Shown here in pieces: positions 1 to 10,432 of a stretch of 58,027 nucleotides of DNA. Made by a program: the position numbers and the translations under genes. Origin of the DNA: Mesotaenium endlicherianum (taxonomy: Eukaryota; Streptophyta; Zygnematophyceae; Zygnematales; Mesotaeniaceae); the NCBI GenBank assembly GCA_009602735.1, contig WELA01004336.1, forward strand, positions 126,633 through 184,659. The letters run 5' to 3'. How positions within the stretch are numbered: position 1 is the first letter of the stretch; each line of letters begins with the position of its first letter. The notes beneath the pieces are model-generated. The model had not been told where the DNA came from. It saw only the letters and a program-made list of their open reading frames with translations, and did no database searches.

Positions 1-680
1 GGGGGGGGTTGGAGGGCAAGCTTCACTTGCTTGCTTATATGTACACATGAGGCAAACCATACTCCGTGTAATTGCGTATGTGTGTATTAAAGCGCAGTCT
101 CGTTTTCTCCTATGTGTGGACACGTACCCGCAGGGCATATTCTGCATGTATATTCACACTTCAGTCACTCGTCTTGCATGCGCCGGTGCTTTCCAAGATC
201 GCCGATTGTCTGCTGCTGACACGTGGCATGTGCGCACTGAAAATCAGATGTGGAGATGCTGTTAAGCAGGCAGATATTTCAGTGCCTGGCTCAACCCAGC
301 CCTGTGCCTCACGTCGGAAGTCAGCCGGCTTGAGCCCAAGAGGGCGAGGCCGGCCTGTCTGCCCGTCGTACGGTGCTCACCCATCTCAGTAGAAACAGCT
401 AGCGCAAACCTCCCTAGTAATGCACGAGCGCGTGCTTGTTCGTGTGCATGTGTGCGTGCGTGTGTGTGTGTGTGCGTCCGTGCGTGTGCCTGTTTGCCTG
501 TGTGCCTGTGTGGGTGTGGGTGTGTGTGTGTGGGTGTATACGTGTGCATGCGTGTGTGTGTATGCGTGCGTGTGTGTGCGTGGGTGTGTGTGTGTATGTG
601 TGCACGTGCGTGTGCCTGCTTGTGCATTTGGTGTGGGTATGTGGCTGCGGGTGTTGGCGGGGGATGGAAACATTCAACAG
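1..680 (+). other. Intron sequence of the MDAR gene with GT-rich tract
   Basis: No exon was found upstream of 681. The stretch ends at the acceptor CAACAG at 675-680 and holds a long imperfect GT/GC-rich tract at about 430-640. The reading frames through this tract are Cys/Val or Thr/His repeats, which are microsatellite artefacts. The earlier MDAR exons must lie to the left of the window. Confidence 0.6.
430..640. repeat. GT-rich microsatellite in the MDAR intron
   Basis: Imperfect (GT)n mixed with GC and TG variants, about 210 bases, ending about 40 bases before the MDAR acceptor at 681. The sense strand is UG-rich. Confidence 0.9.
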
Positions 681-2436
681 TGGCGAGGCTGTTCACGCCG
701 GAGATAGCGGAGTTCTACGAGGCCTTCTACCGCAACAAGGGGGTCACGTTTCTGAAGGGCACTGTCATGTCCACCTTCGAGACTGACGAGTCCGGCAAGG
801 TCTGCTCCGCTCTGCTCTCGACCCCTCCAGCTTTACCTCCGCCATCATCATGGCAATCCTTGCAGCTCCCTTCTGTGTGCTTTATTTGTTTGATATGTAT
901 CAATCATTCCCTTAAAGGGATGTGTATATGCTTGCTCGTGCTCCAATGAGCTCTCTCTGGGTCCTCACTTCCCCAGACACACGTGCGCATGCACACGCTT
1001 ACGAGCGCCCAGCAGGAAGAAGTGCAGAGGAGAAAAGAAGAAGAGAGTGTGTGAGAGGTCTTCTCTACGAGTGTCGGCGCAGGGCAGGGCCCGTGTGCCC
1101 GCTACTGGCTGCGACATGCATCAAGTGTGGCATGCGATTTTCTCTTGCCATTGGTCCACATCGGCGGCCCGCGGGGTCGTGGCTATCGCATTATAGCATT
1201 GCATCATCAGACTCTCAAGTGTTGGAGAGCTGAAGCCGTGTGTGTAAATCGTGCGTGGGGTCCCCGGCAAGTGGCATGGGCGGGCGGTGACGGGTTTGGG
1301 GGGGGGGGTGGGGGGGGGCGTGCTGGCATTGGTGGGCAGCTGGGCTGACGCGGCGTGGCGTGGCATGGGGACAGGTGTCGGCCGTGGTGCTGAAGGACGG
1401 CGCGCGGGTGGAGTGCGACATGGTGGTGGTGGGCGTGGGAATCCGGCCCAACGCGGTGCTGTTCGAGCGCCAGCTGGCGATGGAGAAGGACGGCATCCGC
1501 GTTAGCGGCAAGATGCGCACGAGCTCCGCCTCCGTGTACGCCATCGGCGACGTGGCGGCGTTCCCGCTGCGCCTCTACGGCGACACGCGCCGCCTCGAGC
1601 ACGTCGACCACGCGCGCAAGTCCGCCGCCCACGCCGTCCAGACCATCATGGCCGGCACCGTCGCCGGCGCCGGCGCCGGCGCACCCGCCAGCCCCGCCCC
1701 CTCCGCCGGCTCCCCCTCCCCTCCTCCTCCTGCTGCTACTCCCGGCGCCTCCAAGAGCGGCGGTGACCCTGCTTTGGCATCTGCCTCCCCGGCCGCCCCC
1801 GTTACCCCTGCCCACCCTGGTAGCACGGGTGGCGCTGCTGCAGCCCTCGTGAGCGCGGCAGGCGCTGCTGCCGGCAGCGGCGGCGGCAATGTTGGCGTCG
1901 ACGGCAGCCCCGGCGCGGGGTCCCCCCCCGCTACAGCCGCGGCCGCTGCCCTGAAGTCGCCGGGCGACTACGACTACCTGCCCTACTTCTACTCGCGCGT
2001 GTTCTCGTTGTCGTGGCAGTTCTTCGGTGACAATGTGGGCGACTGCGTGCTCTTCGGGAGCTTCCGGCGGCGCAAGTTTGGGGCCTACTGGGTCGACAAG
2101 GGGCGCGTGGTGGGGGCCTTCCTCGAGGGCGGCTCGCAGGACGAGTACTCAGCCATCGCCCGCGTCGCGCGCCTGCGGCCGCCCGTTGCTGACAAGGCCC
2201 GCCTGCCCGAGTTAGGGTTAGGGTTTGCGATGCAGTTTGCCGAGCAGCCGCAGCCAGGGCTGTCGGCAGGCGGCGGCGGCCAAGCGGGCAAGGGCGGGGC
2301 GGGGGGGGGCGGAGGCGGCCTCTTGATGGCCATGGTGCCCTCGCCGCTCACTGTGCAGCTGACAGCTGGCATCTGCGTGGCGGCCAGCGTGGCGGCTGTG
2401 GCCTACTTGTATGGCAAGAGGAAGAAGCGCTTTTGA
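681..2436 (+). CDS. MDAR: Monodehydroascorbate reductase, membrane-anchored (MDAR4-like), 3' part
   Basis: Exons are 681-799 and 1375-2436 (stop TGA). The first starts in phase 1 after an upstream exon outside the window; its split codon probably gives the M of MARLF. The enzyme reduces the monodehydroascorbate radical to ascorbate with NAD(P)H through FAD. Visible family motifs are [30 protein letters not shown] (NAD-domain end), [10 protein letters not shown] (FAD-binding), [16 protein letters not shown] and [12 protein letters not shown]. The C-terminus carries a hydrophobic segment from about [18 protein letters not shown] followed by GKRKKRF, the tail-anchor layout of the plant peroxisomal-membrane isoform MDAR4. 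About 105 residues of Ala/Pro/Gly/Ser-rich sequence (roughly 1651-1965) are inserted between the FAD domain and the C-terminal domain, where plant enzymes have only a few residues. Identity is secure; peroxisomal location is inferred from the tail. Confidence 0.9.
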
Positions 2437-5400
2437 TGCGCTGGACTCCCGGTTGCCGGCTTGCTCGCCGGGATTATAGTTGCCTGTGGAGCCCCTCGGT
2501 GTTCTTTTTCGACGCTCGTGCAAAGAGTGGTACTCCGCCGCGGTTGTCTATCGATCAGGACAGCCTCTCACACTACACATATGTGATATAGCAGGTATTT
2601 AAGCACGGCCCACTTGATCCCGTCGCGGCCCAGTTTCTGATTGATTGTAGTGTACATATAGGAGTAACTTTTGTGCTTACTAGAGGTGGGCGAGCTTCAA
2701 TAGGCTGTCTTAATCTGCTTCTTCAAAAATTTTCAGTACTTGTGGCAGAAAGTGCTGGCGCAAAATTGGCAGGAAGGGCGTCCAAATGGGCTACTCATCC
2801 CTAAAAGATGCCTGGGAGTTTCTTACTCATCAGTTGAATCTCACTCATGACTATTACTGCTCTTGGAACGTAGAGAGGATTGGGGGATGCTCATTGCCCA
2901 ATGCTGAGAGACCTAATCTGGAGTTTTCCTTGCAACTGGTGGCTGAGAACCAGTGCTTACTAATGAAAGCTTTGAGGATAAGGCTTGCGTTGATTGGATG
3001 CATGTGATTGTGCCACATGCGTACAACCTCAGGGGCATCAGCACTCGCCATGTCTACGCCTGTATGGTACTTTTGCCTTTGGGCACTACAAAAGTTAAAG
3101 CCAATTCATTGTAGTTTCTGTCGACACAGCAACATAGACAAAATGCTGTGTCTACACAAGAGCACGTTTCTCGCAGTTTCCATGTCCGGAAGGAATAAGG
3201 AGGGGGAGAAGTTAGCCACATATTTCTATGACATTGATATTAAGGTTTTGAGTAAGATGGTCTCGTTGCTCTGTAGTCTTTTGGCTATATGTGCGCTCAT
3301 TTAAAGCTGGTTTTCAACTTCCTTCAATAGCGTTGCAATATATGCCGGCCTATAGCTTCCACGGTTGAGAGCGATATATTGCAGCACAGCTGTCAATGGG
3401 TCAGGCCTGAGGTCTCCAACTTTTTGATTTGACCGATATGCCCCGGCACTGTATGCCGAGACTGGGCAACCGTAAAATGATCAGCAGAGTGCGCTAGTCC
3501 AATGTAGTCATTGAGAAGAGCTAGACGAAAATATATTTTGAGCTTATTCAAGCAATGGCCGTGAAACCTTTTTCAGAGCTGTGCCTTCGCAGGTATGATG
3601 GCCTCCTGGTTGTCTTTGTACTATAACATTATGACCTCCGATTGTCTTCCGATTTTTTACTGTGCTTATTATTTTCATAAGCCCAATGGTTTCTTCAATC
3701 AATGACATTTCTAAGTCTACACATGTAGAACCCAGGTTAGAAAGCTTGCAGTGGTTCCTACTGCAATAACCTGTGTCAACACTTAAGCACGTCTAACCTT
3801 TGCATAATATGCTAACAGTCGGCGGTCGTTAAGACGATGAAAAGACACTCATCAATTAGGTGCAGGATCTTATTCCCTACTAGTCATTAACAAACTGCAA
3901 GCAGAGGAAGTCGGCTCAAGTTAGTTGGTCGAAGCTTAACATGTTGGAAATATGTCTGAATCTTTTTGGCAGAATGATGCGGGTGGATAACGCATTCACT
4001 ACGCTCGCAGCTGGCCATATGTTCAGGGAAGACCAGCCCCTCTGCTTTTACAGATACACCTGCTTTGTATGTATGAAAGCGTGTCAACACAAGTACATAG
4101 CCGATCACTCTAGGTGGAAGTCACACGGTGGTTTCTGGTGCCACCTGGCGCAAGTCCGGCTGCAGGAAGCATATCGCGCAATATGACAGTCCTCAGGTGA
4201 CCATAGCTACCACGATTGAGCCATTGTAGGTAGCAAAGGGAAAGGAAGAGACTCGTCTTTTCATGGCAACTTTGACCAGGGTTGACCCCTTCACATTCTA
4301 GAACCCTCTGTAAAGTACAGTCATATGATTGGCCGAAAGAAAAACGGAAGTGCCTGGCGTCAGGTGGGCCACGTACGAGCTTCCTATCTGTCCTGGCCCT
4401 TCAAACCAAGCGGTGATTTTTCGCACTCAAAGACTACCCATCAAACTGATGTCCAAAGCCCAACATGGTCCACTCTCAAGACCTTAGTTGGAAGTAAATA
4501 GTAAAGGCCTTTCAATTGGCGAACTCAGCGGTGACTTCCCTCTCCCTGTCCAAAAACATCACCAAAGATAAGAGCTAAGTAGTATGTGCTATTATAGCCC
4601 AACTCCCAAAAACTTCAGAACCGACTTTAACTGCGAGAGCTGAAGCTACGACAGACGTGCGATCTTAGATGTGTAGAGTTCACTATAATATATTTGCCAA
4701 GTGTGATATAGAAGGAGATATTTCCTTGCCTGACACTCAATTGAATGCATGTTACTCCTCTTTAAGCACTCCTGTATTGCGCATAGGGTACTAAGCTCTC
4801 CACGGATATGCTGGTACAAACATGATAGCGCAAGAAGCTTCCTACTAGGAGACCGCTATTCCAGATTAGCACATGCAGTTGTTTTTGGCCCAGCTGAAAA
4901 CAAGCCCACTGCATGGAGTCCTACGAAGACGTCAAGTCAGTGCATCCAGTAAGGTGCAAATACTATTGCTTGGTCCTACTTAAAAGAATGCGTAACGAGA
5001 TCACCTCAAGTTGTATTTGGAGCTTTTGAGCAGGTGATGGTTGTAATCCTTAAGGCAGGAAACAGTAGCAAGGGAAGCAATACCTTTTAGCTGCTCTAAT
5101 CACTGATCAGGTCCAAGGTACGTTGCAAGACCCTCATATGATCATATGGGCTTTAACAAGCAGTCAAATTGGACATTCATTTGGCATGTCTGGATAGCCG
5201 TTGCTACTTTGTCTCAAATTTCGACTTTTCTTGCATGGACGTGGATATATGTACTTTGTCGATTTCTTGAAATATTTGCTCCAAGCCTTACATGTGAAAC
5301 AGCCAACCATATCTGCTAACTGCATCATTGATCCTTATTAAAAAAGTGCTTTTACACCCTGGGATATGATCTGGAGTTACATGCACCCATGCTTCTTGGG

Positions 5401-5863
5401 CATGTGATTATTTGCTACAATCGTGTTAAATTATCCTTTGGTTTACGTAAGCATGATATCTTGCAAGTCGACACCTAGCGCACGTAAGCAGCTGAGGTAA
5501 TGCTGAAGGGCAACTGGGATGGGCTGGAGCAGGGCTGGAGCCTGGGACTAGCTGTGCACGCTTCAACTTGCCACCAAATAGATCGCGCATCCTCCAACGC
5601 CAGTCGTTACTACATGGCTGTAGCCGTTAACGACGGCGTTACTACATAAGAACCTCCTACGCCATCCTTACTCGACGTTTTACTCAGTGCCATGTGGGTC
5701 GCACTGAAAGGTGATGCTTTTGAGCACTCCCGAACAAAATTCGAGTGCGTGCAAAATATAGTGAGAGCGAGAGATGAGCTCACGAATTTCTCTTTTCTGA
5801 AATTATCCTGTACTATACACCTTTCTGTTACTTCGAGCGTTATCACTGTTCCACACAGCCAGC
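2437..5863. other. Intergenic region, no gene recognised
   Basis: This region lies between MDAR and the plastid-protein gene. It is AT-richer than the flanking exons. Open frames are short (under about 100 codons) and have no recognisable motif or paired splice sites. The 3' untranslated region of MDAR probably occupies the first few hundred bases. Confidence 0.5.
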
Positions 5864-7621
5864 ATGGCGTCTCTTGTGAGTCTCACCAGTGTGCCCGTCG
5901 TCCCAGTACACCTCGCTCATGTGGATTTTGCCTCGAGGAGAACAGCTGTGCACTTTAACAAGCCCAGCGGGTGCATGATCACGGGTGCGCTCCGCAAGAG
6001 ATCTGTCCAGTCAGGCCAGAATTCAGCATTAAATTTGACTCGGCCGTCAAGAATAATCTCAATTAGAGCGCAGGATAATGACAGCTTTGAAACGGAAGCA
6101 GACAAAGTTGTGTCACCATCTGGGGAGCCTGCCACGCCTTCTCCCCCTAAAGGTACAAGTCAATTATAATCCTGAATCGCTGAAACCCAACTTAATAGAG
6201 AGCCTTCAACTTCAGAGGCCTTAAGACTTCTCAAAATTGTTCTCTTTACATGAAAGGTTAGCGAGAAGAGTCAACTTTTTGTAGCTTAGAGATATTGCAG
6301 CTTGAGAGTTTTGGAATGTAATGTAATCTCCAAGTGTGACAGGAAGTAATACTTTAGCGAATGTCAAAGTCATATTGTTTGGCAGTATGGCTTTTCTGTC
6401 ACTTGAGGGTCAGAGATGTCCCATCCAATGTACTCATTTTTTCTAGACAAGCTTAAGATGGGAACTACAACATGGGGTGGGTTTGGGGTAGGGTTTAGTA
6501 TGTGGGGCACGCTTAGGGTTCAGGCGGAAAGGGGGCCGGTAGGCCGCTAGGTCAGTCCAACGGCTGGCACTGTAGTGACGGGAGTGAATGGAGATTAAGA
6601 TGGATGCTGTGATGAAAGAGGTGTGTCGGGGGGTGGGGTTTGACAGAGGGTCAGCAGGGGGGTGACAGGCTAAGCTCAGGTGGGGCTGAGTGATGGCATT
6701 GGAAGTGGAAGAGGAAGCATGACTATTGCAGCCTACTGGGGGGGGATAGCCAGGGAAGTCAGGAGATATTGAGGGTTTGCATCGTGGGTGCAGCACAGAA
6801 TCTTGAGGCCCTTGAGAGTGTGCAGTCATTGTTTGGTCAACGCGTGGTCAATTTATGGTCAATGGACAGCCTCTGTCGTGCACGTGCCATGTGGACTTCA
6901 ATATGCAGAAAGGACTGGGAAGGAGAGTTTAAATCACTGAGAGGCCTTAAACCCGCGAGACATTAATATAGCGGGGCCTTAAACCACTGCGTCCAAAATC
7001 CTTGCCCCTTCAGGGCCCTCACCCTCCAGCCAGTAGTGCACAGCCTGGTACCTGGGAGGCCAGGGACCCAGGAGCGCGTCTAGGGTCCAGAGGGCTGACA
7101 CTTGGCACTGGGAGTGGCCCTGCCCAGCCAAAGAGAGCGTTTAGTAGGAGTTTTACCACATCCACGGTGTGCTTGCCCTTGCAGCAGTCCTTGTCCCCCT
7201 TCTCTCGCGCCCCCCTCTCCCGCCCTTCTCCTCTCCCCCCATGCCTCTCCTGCCTGCTCCGAAGCTCGACCTGGGGTGAGTCGGGGGTAGCTGGCCGTGT
7301 TTCCTTCTCCACAGGCGTGACGAGGTTCTTGTGTCAGCTGTCGAGCGCTGTCGAGCCCGTTCGTTGCCACGACTGCTGGCAGCAAAAGCCGGAAATTGGG
7401 CTTGCACTGTGGGATGTGCGTGGAAGAGGAGAGCTGTGCTGGCGCTAGGAGTACGTGGAGAGCGTGTTGTGCACGGGAAGGAAGTGCTCGATTACGTTCC
7501 CTGACTGCATGCTGTGGGGATTGCTTCTCAGTTTGTGTTGACACGTCGCATTTATAACACGTGTCTGCCCCCGTGCGTGTGCACGTGCACGTGTACGCGC
7601 GCGCACACAAACCCACATGCG

Positions 7622-7671
<50 letters not shown>

Positions 7672-8277
7672 GGTGTCTACGTCTCTCTGGGAACTTGCAG
7701 GCATTTGCTCGTTCAGGATAGATAATCAAGTTTAGGGTAGGGTGATTGTTGACGAGAATCACTGAATTGTACTCGACTCACATGTCTCTGTGCGCGTGGT
7801 GCGCCTGCGCGTGCTACGTGTGCGCTGGTGTGCCTGTGGCACACGCGTGTCAACATGCACTCCTAGTTCCTGTCTCGCCCCCCCCTGCTGCTTCCCTCTG
7901 TGGACCCTAACCAAGCCTTGAGTGCGTGTGTGCTGTGTGTGTGTGTGCGTATGCGTGCGCGTGTGTGTGTGTGTGTGTGTGCGTGTGTGTGTCCGTGCGT
8001 GCGTGTGCGTGTGTGCGTGTGTGTGCATGTGTGCGTGCGCGTGCGCGCGTGCTCTACCACATGCCGATGGTGGTCACTATCACGCCACTGCCTCGACAAC
8101 TCCCCGCCACCAATGGCAGCAGTGGTGGTGAAGGAGCTGGAGAAGGGCCAGGGCACGGCCATCGTGACAGGCGCCATAGCCGTGCTGCTGGGCGTGGGCT
8201 ACCTCGTGCTCGTGCAGATCTTAGACACGCGCGGGACCACGCTCATCCCTCCCCCCCCAGAAGCGTTCGGGCTGTAG
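5864..8277 (+). CDS. Small plastid-targeted single-span membrane protein (unknown function)
   Basis: Two exons, 5864-6152 and 8120-8277, give a 148-residue protein. Exon 1 ends in phase 1 at AAAG before GTACAAGT; exon 2 begins at a NAGNAG acceptor (8120, or 8123 with one residue fewer). The N-terminus ([10 protein letters not shown]...) is rich in Ser, Thr, Val and Arg, lacks acids for about 60 residues and then turns acidic ([14 protein letters not shown]), which is typical of a chloroplast transit peptide. Exon 2 encodes [20 protein letters not shown] and a hydrophobic span continuing to about YLVLVQIL, then [17 protein letters not shown]. This C-terminal pattern recalls an uncharacterised conserved plant chloroplast protein, but I cannot name it. 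The 1967-base intron contains CA and GT microsatellites and could hide a further exon. The role is unknown; thylakoid or envelope location is inferred. Confidence 0.7.
7590..7672. repeat. (CA)n microsatellite in the plastid-protein intron
   Basis: Imperfect CG/CA sequence grading into a pure CA run at about 7632-7668. Confidence 0.95.
7920..8052. repeat. (GT)n microsatellite before exon 2 of the plastid-protein gene
   Basis: GT/GC dinucleotides, about 130 bases, ending about 67 bases upstream of the acceptor at 8120 on the sense strand. Confidence 0.95.
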
Positions 8278-10347
8278 GAACCATAATATATGTAGGTGCC
8301 TTTTTTTTGTCAAATTTAGGATTTTATTTTATTTGTAAAAAACAAAAATTAGTGAGATATATCAACTGCAGGTTCGGCGGCTTCATTGCTAATAGCTTAT
8401 TAGTAGGTGCAGCCGATTTGGCTAAAAGGAGCTCGAGGACCTAGGACCTTCTAAAGCCCAGACCATTGGTGGACAGCGCCGTTGACTGCGCTGTCGATCT
8501 TCTGCTGCCATGGTGGTGTTGGCAAGTGGCCGAGCTTGCACCGTGTTAGTGAGAAGGGATCTAAAGCAGCACCACGAAGCACAAAATGCACGAGTGTTTC
8601 GTACTTTCTAGTTTTTTTTCCCTGTGGAAATTTTTGTTCTGATACACTTGCTTGTCTGTGATATTACTTAACACCACCAAAGAGGTCGTTTTCACATCTG
8701 GATTGGATATAGAGGATCGCATAGAGCATGCACGCCTTGATTCCCTTCTTAAGTAGATGAAATACATTTCAGAGGTTGTGCATGTTCATTGTGATGCCAT
8801 ATGGTGCAAGATTGTCATAAATAAGCGTTAACTCATCGACAAACATATGTTGCATTAATCAGAAGGACACAGTTATTGATTATAACCTACTCCTACAGAA
8901 AGTTAATCCTTAGAAGAAATTGATCTCAAAAATTTAAAAGCTACATTGTATACTGGATCAATTGAATATGGTGATACTCCACGCTTTTGTTTCATCAGTT
9001 AATTGTGACTTGTCCACTACATCACAGCTTAACTTACAAAACCATTTTGCAAGCTAAAACAGACACACTTCCTAGCTATTGCTGAAATTAATCAACACTA
9101 AAACTGTCACTCGTATTCTAGTAACTAGAAGCCGTTGTATCATCTTACACATGGCAGCTGCCTGGCTGCATCCTTTGGATGCAGCGAGGGCGGAGCAAAG
9201 ATTCCTACGCACACCTTAATATCTGAGCTCACACAAGCACGAGGCCTGCTCATTTTATCAAGACTCTCTCAGGCATTCTAAAAACTATATGAGATATATA
9301 AAATATACATATTAAGAACAATGTGCCCCATAGCTGACGCAAGGGGCACGGCCGGAGCACACCCGATTTCTGTAATTTATCCCGTGCGGCCCCAACACTG
9401 AGCACACAACTTTCTGTAAAATGCGCTGTAAATAATAAATTACGTGTGCACGCTTGGAGCTAGGCTCACCCACATGCATGCGCTGCCAGCCTCCAGCACG
9501 CTCTCGCTGAGCTCAGGGTGCACGTCCCTCCTCAGACATCTGGCCAGCGACAGGTGTTGCTCTTGCCACATTCGCACGCCTGGCGGGCCTGGTGGGCCAA
9601 GGCATACGTAGCTGAAATAGATACAAGCAGACGACATAACTTATACCTCTAGCTTGTCGAGGAGTTGCGTAACTTGTGACCAAAACTTCTTGCGGCGACG
9701 GGAAGTGAGGCCCTCTGCATGTATGAGCAGGCACAGCCCAGGGCCACACTCCCTCCATGATGAGAGAGGACCAGCCTGGTTCCTGGATCGAGCTGACCCA
9801 AGAATCGGCAGGGAGAAAGAGAGAGCGATAAGCCAGAGCCCACCGCTTAGAAACACCCCCAGCAGAATTTTGCTCACAGGAGGGGCCTCGAGAGGGAGCC
9901 CTCTGCTCCGGCAAAGGCGTAACTCTCTCTTGATCAATTAATGGATGGCCATGGAGGGAGCGACAGTTGACCGCTTGGTCAACCGATTCCCACCTCGGCC
10001 TTGTGCTGCCCCACATCTGCGATCAGTGCGCCTCCCATTTCCTGCTCCCATTTTTGCGCGCATCTGTGCACAGACACCCGCAAGCGCTGGCCCAAGAGAG
10101 AGATTTGGGGTGGTTGGCCTTTGAGCCAAACTCTCCCCTTCATGTTACCGTTTTCCACATAAATAGAAGCTGGTGAGGGCCGAGCATAAATAGCTGAGGA
10201 CACTTGCACCGCCGCAGCAGCGGCGTGCAACGAGCGACAGGTGGCACGCCTGCAACGTACAGGCCAGGCGGGGAGGTTCCTCCCATGGAACCTCCCGCGG
10301 GCTCTGCTCAGCTGGCAAATGAGAAAGCCCCGGGACCTCAATCAATC

Positions 10348-10385
<38 letters not shown>

Positions 10386-10432
10386 TCTGGGAGAGACGGA
10401 GGCGAGCATCACGCCCGGCTGGCTGACGAGAT
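8278..10432. other. Intergenic region, no gene recognised
   Basis: The sequence is AT-rich up to about 9450 and then more mixed. A minus-strand open frame at 9513-10016 and its shadows have no known motif, no supporting splice context and biased composition. The right end holds a pure GA repeat at 10351-10383, immediately downstream of the minus-strand coiled-coil gene. Confidence 0.5.
10351..10383. repeat. (GA)n microsatellite
   Basis: Pure GA run about 50 bases beyond the stop codon of the minus-strand coiled-coil gene. Confidence 0.95.

Noticed and set aside
262..707. Open frames of His/Thr or Cys/Val repeats on both strands
   Set aside because: They are translations of an imperfect GT microsatellite inside the MDAR intron.
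1207..1889. Long minus-strand frames opposite MDAR exon 2
   Set aside because: Antisense shadow of a GC-rich exon with recognised MDAR motifs on the plus strand.
2211..2226. Telomere-like TTAGGGTTAGGGTTT
   Set aside because: It is in frame in the MDAR exon and encodes the conserved LGLGF region; two units are too few for an interstitial telomere.
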